Shown here: positions 13,210-20,379 of the stretch, in pieces | Position numbering within the stretch: position 1 is the first letter of the stretch | Layout: the number at the start of each line of letters is the position of its first letter | Origin: an uncultured delta proteobacterium | GTDB taxonomy: Bacteria > Myxococcota_A > Bradymonadia > REDH01 | Assembly: GCA_903912275.1 (NCBI GenBank) | Contig: CAIWGR010000068.1 | Span: 1-25,000 of the forward strand | Length of the DNA stretch: 25,000 bases | Reading direction: 5' to 3' | The notes under the pieces: model-generated | Seen by the model: only the letters and a program-made list of their open reading frames with translations | Told to the model about the DNA's origin: nothing | The model's database searches: none | Translations under genes and position numbers: made by a program

Positions 13210-16200
13210 ATGAAACTCAACCTCCGCCGCAGTGCGCTCCCGGCCCTCCTGACCCTCCTCGCCGCCTGCGGCACCGAGGTTGCCTCGCGCGACCGCACGG
13301 AGAACGGCGGCGAGGATACCGCTAGCACCGACACCGCCGTCGACACCGCGCCTGACGGCAGCGGCGACACGGGCACCTCTGACACCACGTTGGACACGGG
13401 CGGCAGCGGCGACACGGGCACCGACACGGGCACCTCTGACACCACGTTGGACACGGGCGGCAGCGGCGATACCGGCACCGTGGAGCCGGTCTGTGGTGAC
13501 GGCACCGTCGACGACGGCGAGAGCTGCGATGATGGCGCCAACAACTCCGACACCGCGCCCGACGCTTGCCGCACCGACTGCCTCCCCGCCAGCTGCGGCG
13601 ACGCCATCCTCGACAGCGGCGAGAGCTGCGACGACGGCAACCTCGACCCGCAGGACGGCTGTGACGCCAACTGCAAGGAAGAGATCTCGCTCGAGCGGCT
13701 CTGCACCCCCTGCGTCTCCGACGCCTCCTGCGGCAGCGCCTTCTCCTGCGTCACGCTCGACACCTTCATCTGCACGCTCGACTGCTCCGCCGACGGCCTC
13801 TGCCCCGCCGACTACACCTGCCTCAATGCGACCGACATCGCAGGTGGCCCCGGCCGTTTCTGCATCCCAGACGCCGGCTCCTGCGCCGCCTGCGAAGACC
13901 TCGACGGCGATGGACGAGGCCCCACCGCCTCCTGCATCGCGCCCGACTGCAACGACAACAACAACCAGATCTTCGTCGGTGCGCCCGAGCGCTGCGACGG
14001 ACTCGACAACAACTGCGATGGCGCGACCGACACGGGCTGCTCCTGCATCGACGGCAACACCACGCCGTGCGGTCTCACTGAAGGCAGCTGCGAGCTCGGC
14101 ACGCAGACCTGCGTGGCCGGCGTCTGGGGCGCCTGCGTCGGCGGCATCGAACCCGCTGCGGAGCGTTGCGACGGCCTCGACAACGACTGCGACGGCACCG
14201 TCGATGACTTCGCAGTGGATGCCGTCCGCTACTACCGCGACGCTGACGCCGACGGTGCGGGCGCGGGTACCAGCTACACGCTCGCCTGCGGTCCTGATCG
14301 CACCTTCACGGTAACGAACGACACCGACTGCGACGACACGCTCGCGACCGTCCGTCCCGGCCTCGAAGAGCGCTGCGACGGTCTCGACAATGACTGCAAT
14401 GCTGCCACCGTCGATGGCCGCGATGAACTCTCCATCGGCACGAGCTGCGATGGCGCCGACCTCGACCTCTGCGCGGAGGGTCGCATTGTCTGCGCGGCCA
14501 GCACGCTCACCTGCGACGAGCCGGCCGGCGATGCGCTCGAGAGCTGCGACGGCCTCGACAACGACTGCGACGGCAGCATCGATGAGGGCGTCATCGGCGC
14601 CCCCACCTGGTACCGCGACGGCGACAACGATGGCGCCGGCGGGAGCGCTGTAACGACCACTGCCTGCACGGCGCCTTCCGGCTATGTCGCCACCGCCACC
14701 GACTGCGACGACACCCGCATCACCGTCTATCCTGGCGCCGCGGAGGTCTGTGCCGACGGCCTCGACAACAACTGCGACACCTTCTTCGACTGCGCCGACA
14801 GCAACTGCGCCTCGCTGCCCGCCTGTCAGGTGGTCGAGATCTGCAACAACGCCCTCGATGACGACGGCGACGGCCTCATCGACTGCCTCGACTCAGGCTG
14901 CGCCGCTGAGCCTGCCTGTGCCGTCGGCACCTGCCTCGACTTCGACCTCGGCGCCTCTGTGGGCGATGCCGTCGCGCTCGACACCATCGTCTTCGCCGGC
15001 GGTGCCGCCACCAGCAACGACACGAACACCAGCTGCGGCGGTGCCGTCTCGTCCGACCGTGCCTACCTCTGGCATGCCCCCCGCGCTGGCACCTATACCT
15101 TCTCGATCAGTGCTGCTGACTACATCTGGGTCATGAGCATCCGCCCGCCCAGCTGCACAGCGCTAGACTACGTTTGCGCGGCCCAAGACACCCTCGTCGG
15201 CCCCGGCATCAGCCGCTTCTTCCGCGCCGGCGAGCAGACCCTCATCACCGTCGATGGCCTCTCCGGCGCAGAGGGCACCTTCACCCTCAACATCAACCCC
15301 TCCGAGGCTGGAGCCTGCACCGACGCCACCGACAACGACGCCGATGGTCTCACGGACTGCGACGACAGCGACTGCGCCACCGACGCGGCCTGCCCCGAGC
15401 TCTGCACCGACGGCCGCGACAACAACGGCGACGGCCTCATCGATTGCGACGACCCCTCCTGCGCCACCGCTCCCCTCTGCATCTCCACCTACTGCCCCGT
15501 CGGCGACCTTGGCTCGGTGCTCGGCACCCCCGTCATCAGCGCCACGACCGTTGGCTCGACCAACTACTTCACCGGCGTCTGCGGCGGCGGCAGCGGCCCC
15601 GAGCTCACCTACACCTGGACCGCGCCCCGCGCCGGCGCCTACCGCTTCGATACCCGCCCCCGCACCACCACATCCGCCACTGACACCGTCCTCTATGTGC
15701 GCCGCGGCGTCTGCACCACGCAGGAGCTCGGTTGCGATGACGACATCGCCTCCGCCGGAACCGGCACCTCGACGCTCCCCTCGGAGGTCTTCCTGAACAT
15801 GACAGCCGGCGAGCAGGTCACCATCGTCGTCGATAGCTACTACGCCGCCGGCGGCGCCTTCGACCTCACCATCGCAAACGCCGAGACGGGCGCCTGCCGC
15901 GACGGCGTCGACAGCGACGGCGACCTCCTCGTCGATTGCTTCGACCCCGACTGCTACGGCAGCAATGCCGCCGGCACCTGCACCGAGATCTGCAACGACG
16001 GCATCGACAACAATGCCAACGGACAGCTCGACTGCCTCGACACGGCCTGCTCCCTCGACCGCTGGTGCGATGAGATCTGCACCGACGGCCGCGACAACGA
16101 CGGCGACACGCTGGTCGACTGCGCCGACCCCGACTGCGCCACAAATGCCGTCTGCATCGAAGTCTGCACCGACGGCATCGATAACGACAGCGACGGCTTC

Positions 16201-16791
16201 GTCGACTGCCGCGACCCCTCCTGTGTTGCTGATGCCGCCTGCCTCGAGGTCTGCACCGGCGGCCGCGACGAAGACCTCGACGGCCTCGTCGACTGCCGCG
16301 ACCCCGACTGCTCCGCCAACGCGGCCTGCCCCGAGAACTGCACCAACGGTGTCGACGACGACGCAAACGGACTCGTTGACTGCGTCGATCCCGACTGCCG
16401 CCTGACCGGCACCTGCTGCATCCAGGACCTGCTCGAGAACAACGACGCCATCGCCACCGCCACCCCGATTGCCGCGTGGCAGGCCCGCATGGGCACGGCC
16501 GTCACTGTCTCCACGGGCGACGACGACTTCTACGCTGTGCCCGTCTGCGCGGGCGTCTCCATCCAGGCCACCGTCAACTTTGTGAACGCCAACGGCAACA
16601 TCGACCTCGAGCTCCGCAACGCCACCGGCGCCTCGGTCCTCGCCTTCTCCCGCTCGCTCGCCAACAACAGCGAGACCATCACCTACAACGCCGTCCGCAC
16701 CGAGACGCTCTTCCTCCGGGCCACCATGGCCGCTGTGCTCTCCTGCTCCTCCTACACCTACAACTTCACCATCAGCGGCAGCTGCCCCTGA
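13210..16791 (+). CDS. Large multidomain Cys/Asp-repeat (MopE-like) lipoprotein 2
   Basis: The 1193-residue protein starts at the ATG at 13210, beside a signal peptide ending in a perfect lipobox, LAAC (C20). In order: an Asp/Thr/Gly stalk (28-92) containing a duplicated 19-residue unit; a Cys-rich module with two CGDGxxDxGESCDDG units (95-155), as in the myxococcal cysteine-rich repeat family; a disulfide-rich segment (165-225); MopE-type modules with LDGDG and CDGLDN-N/D-CDG motifs (229-525); DDDGDGLIDC units to 570; a beta domain (574-697); two repeat units (703-757); a second, related beta domain (762-890); six more units (896-1069); and a third, PPC-like beta domain (1071-1193). It lies 25 bases after lipoprotein 1. 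Likely a long, calcium- or metal-stabilised surface rod, perhaps for adhesion; function is inference. Confidence 0.85.
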   Translation: MKLNLRRSALPALLTLLAACGTEVASRDRTENGGEDTASTDTAVDTAPDGSGDTGTSDTTLDTGGSGDTGTDTGTSDTTLDTGGSGDTGTVEPVCGDGTVDDGESCDDGANNSDTAPDACRTDCLPASCGDAILDSGESCDDGNLDPQDGCDANCKEEISLERLCTPCVSDASCGSAFSCVTLDTFICTLDCSADGLCPADYTCLNATDIAGGPGRFCIPDAGSCAACEDLDGDGRGPTASCIAPDCNDNNNQIFVGAPERCDGLDNNCDGATDTGCSCIDGNTTPCGLTEGSCELGTQTCVAGVWGACVGGIEPAAERCDGLDNDCDGTVDDFAVDAVRYYRDADADGAGAGTSYTLACGPDRTFTVTNDTDCDDTLATVRPGLEERCDGLDNDCNAATVDGRDELSIGTSCDGADLDLCAEGRIVCAASTLTCDEPAGDALESCDGLDNDCDGSIDEGVIGAPTWYRDGDNDGAGGSAVTTTACTAPSGYVATATDCDDTRITVYPGAAEVCADGLDNNCDTFFDCADSNCASLPACQVVEICNNALDDDGDGLIDCLDSGCAAEPACAVGTCLDFDLGASVGDAVALDTIVFAGGAATSNDTNTSCGGAVSSDRAYLWHAPRAGTYTFSISAADYIWVMSIRPPSCTALDYVCAAQDTLVGPGISRFFRAGEQTLITVDGLSGAEGTFTLNINPSEAGACTDATDNDADGLTDCDDSDCATDAACPELCTDGRDNNGDGLIDCDDPSCATAPLCISTYCPVGDLGSVLGTPVISATTVGSTNYFTGVCGGGSGPELTYTWTAPRAGAYRFDTRPRTTTSATDTVLYVRRGVCTTQELGCDDDIASAGTGTSTLPSEVFLNMTAGEQVTIVVDSYYAAGGAFDLTIANAETGACRDGVDSDGDLLVDCFDPDCYGSNAAGTCTEICNDGIDNNANGQLDCLDTACSLDRWCDEICTDGRDNDGDTLVDCADPDCATNAVCIEVCTDGIDNDSDGFVDCRDPSCVADAACLEVCTGGRDEDLDGLVDCRDPDCSANAACPENCTNGVDDDANGLVDCVDPDCRLTGTCCIQDLLENNDAIATATPIAAWQARMGTAVTVSTGDDDFYAVPVCAGVSIQATVNFVNANGNIDLELRNATGASVLAFSRSLANNSETITYNAVRTETLFLRATMAAVLSCSSYTYNFTISGSCP
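13366..13479 (+). repeat. 57-bp tandem duplication in the stalk of lipoprotein 2
   Basis: Bases 13366-13422 and 13423-13479 differ at only two positions, both silent third-position changes near the end of the unit. Each encodes 19 residues of the Asp/Thr/Ser/Gly stalk. Near-identity at DNA level points to a recent duplication. Confidence 0.95.
15892..16416 (+). repeat. Six tandem Cys/Asp repeats in lipoprotein 2
   Basis: Six units of about 28-29 residues in a row, each with D-x-D-x-x-G/L-x-D-C followed by D-P/T-x-C. The copies share strong sequence identity in their Asp, Cys and Gly positions. Confidence 0.85.
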
Positions 16792-16861
16792 GCAGGACGA
16801 AGCCCCAAATCGTCGCCGGCGCTGCAACAACCCGTCGCAGACGACGATAACTCCTCCAGAC

Positions 16862-16876
16862 CGCACCAACGGTGCG
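16862..16876 (+). promoter_or_regulatory. Small hairpin upstream of the ribosome site of the small lipoprotein gene
   Basis: CGCACC, AAC, GGTGCG form a perfect 6-bp stem with a three-base loop, ending four bases before the GAGGAGG Shine-Dalgarno. The design matches the hairpin before adk. The 101-base gap here holds no gene. Confidence 0.35.
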
Positions 16877-16892
16877 CAACGAGGAGGATCAC

Positions 16893-17327
16893 ATGGCGAC
16901 CCGAAGGACGAAGTTTCTGAGGCTGACTGCGCTCGTCGCGCTACTGCTCGCCGGCTGCGCCGCGGAGTGGGAGGAGCGCGCAACAACGGCCGAGGGGCTG
17001 CGCCTCCCGGGCCCGATCGCAGAGACCCATGCGATCGTGGACGGCAGCCGCGACCCGCTCATCGTCCGAGAGGGTGCGTTGCTCCGCGTCCACTGCCTCG
17101 CCTTCGATGCCGACGGGCTGGTCGCCCCTTCGCTCGGCCTCGTGCCGACGCTGCATTCGGGCATCGGCCTCGCCAAGGTGCGGCGTGAGGGCTGGCTCGA
17201 GATCTACGAGACAGGCCGTGTCGAAGTTGCCTGCGACGCACCCCACGCCACCGTCCGCACCACCCTCCTCATGATCGAACCACGCCTGGAGCAACCCCGC
17301 GCCGTGGCAGTCGCTCCTGCGCTCTGA
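16893..17327 (+). CDS. Small putative lipoprotein of unknown function
   Basis: The ATG at 16893 has an excellent GAGGAGG five bases upstream, giving 144 residues. The signal peptide ends in LAGC (C22), a standard lipobox. I recognise no family. Residues about 48-130 alternate hydrophobic and polar residues as in a beta-sandwich, with two cysteines (C68 in VHCLAFDADG and C114 in VEVACDAP) well placed for one disulfide, so a single Ig-like domain is plausible. It follows the giant repeat lipoprotein by 101 bases and is convergent with the MscS-type channel gene. Confidence 0.8.
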   Translation: MATRRTKFLRLTALVALLLAGCAAEWEERATTAEGLRLPGPIAETHAIVDGSRDPLIVREGALLRVHCLAFDADGLVAPSLGLVPTLHSGIGLAKVRREGWLEIYETGRVEVACDAPHATVRTTLLMIEPRLEQPRAVAVAPAL

Positions 17328-17336
17328 CCTGATTGC

Positions 17337-17361
17337 CTCCGCCCGCGGAGCGAACGGCTCT
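17337..17361. terminator. Possible stem-loops between convergent genes
   Basis: The 41-base gap between the small lipoprotein and the MscS-type gene holds CTCCG-CCCG-CGGAG (17337-17350) and an alternative, overlapping GGAGC-GAACG-GCTCT pairing (17347-17361). Either could help end transcripts from both sides, but there is no T-run. Confidence 0.3.
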
Positions 17362-17368
17362 CCGACGC

Positions 17369-18211
17369 CTAGGCGCTCGCGCTCTGTGCCAGCCATCCCG
17401 GCAGCGCCGGCAGCGCGTTGCGCGCCTCCGTCAGCAGCCGCGCCCGTGTCGCATCCACCTCGGACGACCGACACCAGAGGCGCACCCGCAGCACCGTCGA
17501 CCCTTCGCGAAGCTCCTGCACTGCAACGGAGGCTGCCTCGTGGTGCTGCGGCCTGTCTGTCGGGTCGTCACTGACCTCCGATTGAATCGGCTCCGAGAGC
17601 CCCGCTGCCTCCACCCGCCTTGCCACCGTCAATAGCAGCTCTATCGCTGCGGCCGCATCGACCGCATGCGGCACCGGAACCAGCGTATCGAGACGCCGCA
17701 TGGGCTCGGTGGTGAAGTTCCGGATCTCTGCGCCCCACACCTTCGAGTTCGGCAGCGACACATGCACATTCTCGGCGGTCCGAAGCTCCGTAGACATCAG
17801 CTTGATCGCGCGCACGCGGCCCTGCACACCGCCCGCCTCGATCTCGTCGTTCGACTTGAAGGGCCGGAACATGAGCAGCGCGACCCCCGAGGCCATGTTG
17901 AGCAGCATGCTCTGCAACGCGAGCGTGAGGCCAAGGCCGCTGGCACTCACAAAGGCGACGAGCCCTCCCGTCCCCACGCCCGCCACCACCATGGCCACAC
18001 CGATGCTCACCAGGATGCAGACCATGCGGGTCATCTGCCGCGCGAAGGGCGCAAGCTCATGGTCGATCTCGGTCGATCGCAGCACACCGTCGCGCACCCA
18101 ATTGGCAACCCGCCCCGATTGCCAGATGCCGATGGCTGCGACGGCAATGCCCACCCCGCCCGAGAGGTGTGGGATGGTGGTCACGCCGAAAAGTGAATCT
18201 GCAACTGCCAT
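17369..18211 (-). CDS. MscS-family small-conductance mechanosensitive channel
   Basis: The protein is 280 residues from the ATG at 18211, preceded by a purine-rich ribosome site (GAGGGGAAGGG); the frame extends 35 codons further upstream without support. It is close to the length of E. coli MscS. Three hydrophobic segments are seen, the last with the Gly/Ala-rich pore-helix pattern GLVAFVSASGLGLTLALQS followed by MASGVALLMFRPF. The beta domain has GGVQGRVRAIKLMSTELRTAENVHVSLPNSKVW, aligning well with the MscS vestibule. Such channels open under membrane tension to release solutes on osmotic downshift. It is transcribed divergently from lipoprotein 3. Confidence 0.92.
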   Translation of the reverse strand: MAVADSLFGVTTIPHLSGGVGIAVAAIGIWQSGRVANWVRDGVLRSTEIDHELAPFARQMTRMVCILVSIGVAMVVAGVGTGGLVAFVSASGLGLTLALQSMLLNMASGVALLMFRPFKSNDEIEAGGVQGRVRAIKLMSTELRTAENVHVSLPNSKVWGAEIRNFTTEPMRRLDTLVPVPHAVDAAAAIELLLTVARRVEAAGLSEPIQSEVSDDPTDRPQHHEAASVAVQELREGSTVLRVRLWCRSSEVDATRARLLTEARNALPALPGWLAQSASA

Positions 18212-18253
18212 GGCCCTTCCCCTCAAAACTGCGCGGGTTGACACTGCGTCGCG

Positions 18254-18267
18254 CATGGTTGACCATG
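18254..18267. promoter_or_regulatory. Inverted repeat in a divergent intergenic region (possible operator)
   Basis: CATGGT-TG-ACCATG is a 6-bp inverted repeat in the 140-base gap between the MscS-type gene and lipoprotein 3. A perfect TTGACA stands just to its left (18238-18243, plus strand), though I see no convincing -10 at the right spacing. The site is well placed to bind a dimeric regulator. Confidence 0.3.
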
Positions 18268-18351
18268 TAGAAGAAACAACCGGAGAGAGGCAACTTGCGC
18301 GCGGCGCAGCGGTCACTTGGTGTTGCCCCTGAAGTGGAACGGAGCGTTGTG

Positions 18352-20376
18352 ATGCGAACCCTCAGATGGACTGCCCTTCTTGCCGCCGCGGTTCTCACGG
18401 CCTGTACAGCTGCCTCCACGGCAGGCTCCGGCGCCGCGACCGCCGACTCAGGTTCCGCAGACAGTAGCGTTGCCGACACGGCGCCAGCCGACACGGCCAC
18501 CGATACCGCAGTTGCAGACACCGAAGCGGATGGCGCGACCGACACGGCCACCGATACCGCCGACGAAGAGGTCACCGGCGACCCCGTCGGAACACCCTGC
18601 ACCGCCGACAGCAGCTGCGCCAGCCGCGACTGCTACATCGCCGATCCACAGCTCACCGAAGGGCTCTGCTCCCAGCTCTGCGGCATCGATGCCGACTGCC
18701 CCGCTGACTGGCAGTGCATCGCGGAGGCCGGCACCACCGACGCCCAGCGGAGCTGCATCCCCACCAACTACTGCTACGACCTCGACGGCGACAACTTCGG
18801 CATCGGGCCCGGTTGCACGGGCCTAGACTGCGACGACTTCAACAACGCCATCAACCCGCAGGGTGCGGAGACCTGCGACGGCCTCGACAACGACTGCGAT
18901 GATCAGATCGACGACTCACCGGTCGGACTCGGCGTTGCCTGCGACAGCGGCTTCCCCGGCGTTTGCGCCACAGGAATCCTCGCCTGCGACGGCGGCTCGC
19001 CTGTCTGCAACCCCACCCAAGCTCCCTCTGCCGAGCTCTGCGACACCATCGACAACGACTGCGACGGCCTCGTCGACCAGACCTCCGACGGCGCCCCGCT
19101 CTCCCGCCCCTGCTACGACGGCCCTGTCGGCACCGAGGGCGTTGGCCTCTGCGCAGGCGGCCAGCAGTTCTGCGGTGACGGCGCCTTCGGCAGCTGCGAG
19201 AACGACCTGCTCCCGACCGCGGAGCTCTGCGACGGCCTCGACAATGACTGCGATGGCGTGACCGACAACGGCGACCCGGGCGCCGGCGTTATCTGCAGCA
19301 CCGGCCTGCCCGGCCTCTGCGCCGCCGGCGTCACGGTCTGCGTGGACGGCGCCGTGAGCTGCCTCGCCAACATCGGCAGCACCGACGAAGAGTGCGATGG
19401 CCGCGATAACGACTGCGACGGACTCGTCGACGAAGACGCCGACGACTTCGCCCTCACCACCGCCTGCTACGGCGGCCCCGATGGAACCGCCGGCCTGGGC
19501 ATCTGCGCGGAGGGCTTCGCCACCTGCCGCCGCGGCGTCTACGGCGCCTGCCAGGACCAGATCATCCCCGCCACGGGCGAGAGCTGCGACCTGCTCGACA
19601 ACGACTGCGACGGCCTCGTGGACGAAGACAACCCGGGTGGCGGCCGCATCTGCAACACCGGTCTGCTCGGCGAGTGTGCGCTTGGTGAGACCAGCTGCCT
19701 CGAGGGCGTGATCGCCTGCACCCCCAACCTCGCCGCCTCCGAAGAGGTCTGCGACGGCCGCGACAACGACTGCGATGGCCAGATCGACGAAGACGACACG
19801 GGCGCAACCCTCCAGCGCGGCTGTTACGCGGGCCCGGACGGTACCGTCGGCGTAGGCGAGTGCCGCTCCGGCGTGCAGCTCTGCGTGGGCGGAAGCTACG
19901 GCGGCTGCGCCGGCCAGGTACTCCCCACCACCGAGACCTGCAACGAGCGCGACGACAACTGCGACGGAACGCAGGACGAGGGGCTCGGCGTCACCCTCTA
20001 CGCCGACGCCGACGCCGATGGCTACGGCGACCCCGCGGTCAGCCGCGTTGCCTGCACGGCCACCGCCGGCTGGGTCGTCGACAACCGCGACTGCTACGAT
20101 GCCAACTTCAGCGCCAACCCCGCACAGACGGGCTACTTCACCGCCAACCGCGGCGACGGCAGCTTCGACTACAACTGCAGCGGAACAGACGAACGGCAGT
20201 TCACGGCGACGGGAAGCTGCTCCTGCAACGTCCTTGCGGGCAACGTCCTCGTCGAGGGCTGGCAGGGCTCCGTGCCGGCCTGCGGCGCATCGGCCGAGTG
20301 GTTCAACCAGTGTAGCTCGGTGCTGCTCTTCATCTGCTCGCCGGGAACCGAAACCCGCCCCCAACGCTGCCGGTAA
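18352..20376 (+). CDS. Cys/Asp-repeat (MopE-like) lipoprotein 3 with alternating super-repeat
   Basis: The protein is 674 residues from the ATG at 18352 (GGAG seven bases upstream); the frame runs 19 codons further. The signal peptide ends in LTAC (C18). An Asp/Thr/Ala stalk fills residues 24-78. A Cys-rich segment (83-135) precedes a LDGDNFG-type unit at 144. Seven CDGxDNDCDG-type modules begin at residues 175, 230, 293, 348, 412, 467 and 530. The spacing alternates 55, 63, 55, 64, 55, 63, because two kinds of linker alternate: one with C-x-x-G-x-x-G-x-C, the other with CYxGPxGTxG. The end (550-674) has DADADGYGD and a run of cysteines. No C-terminal sorting signal is visible. Related modules in MopE bind copper; here metal binding is inference. 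Confidence 0.85.
   Translation: MRTLRWTALLAAAVLTACTAASTAGSGAATADSGSADSSVADTAPADTATDTAVADTEADGATDTATDTADEEVTGDPVGTPCTADSSCASRDCYIADPQLTEGLCSQLCGIDADCPADWQCIAEAGTTDAQRSCIPTNYCYDLDGDNFGIGPGCTGLDCDDFNNAINPQGAETCDGLDNDCDDQIDDSPVGLGVACDSGFPGVCATGILACDGGSPVCNPTQAPSAELCDTIDNDCDGLVDQTSDGAPLSRPCYDGPVGTEGVGLCAGGQQFCGDGAFGSCENDLLPTAELCDGLDNDCDGVTDNGDPGAGVICSTGLPGLCAAGVTVCVDGAVSCLANIGSTDEECDGRDNDCDGLVDEDADDFALTTACYGGPDGTAGLGICAEGFATCRRGVYGACQDQIIPATGESCDLLDNDCDGLVDEDNPGGGRICNTGLLGECALGETSCLEGVIACTPNLAASEEVCDGRDNDCDGQIDEDDTGATLQRGCYAGPDGTVGVGECRSGVQLCVGGSYGGCAGQVLPTTETCNERDDNCDGTQDEGLGVTLYADADADGYGDPAVSRVACTATAGWVVDNRDCYDANFSANPAQTGYFTANRGDGSFDYNCSGTDERQFTATGSCSCNVLAGNVLVEGWQGSVPACGASAEWFNQCSSVLLFICSPGTETRPQRCR
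18874..19938 (+). repeat. Three copies of a ~355-bp two-module unit in lipoprotein 3
   Basis: Equivalent cysteine codons start at 18874, 19228, 19585 and 19939, a period of 118-119 codons. Each unit has one short (55-residue) and one long (63-64 residue) module. The copies are clearly related at protein level. Confidence 0.85.
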
Positions 20377-20379
20377 GCC

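Noticed and set aside
11492..13775. Minus-strand frames opposite adk and lipoprotein 1 (11492-12916 and 12156-13775)
   Set aside because: Ser/Val/Gln-rich repeats are the complement of the Asp/Cys repeats; no ribosome site or signal.
12486..16416. Regular repeats suggesting a CRISPR array
   Set aside because: Repeats are in frame, encode Cys/Asp modules, are imperfect at DNA level and lack constant repeats with unique spacers.
15163..16986. 607-codon minus-strand frame opposite lipoprotein 2, and a similar one at 18916-20565
   Set aside because: Val/Ala/Gly repeats mirror the coding repeats of the plus strand, which has lipobox and cysteine pattern.
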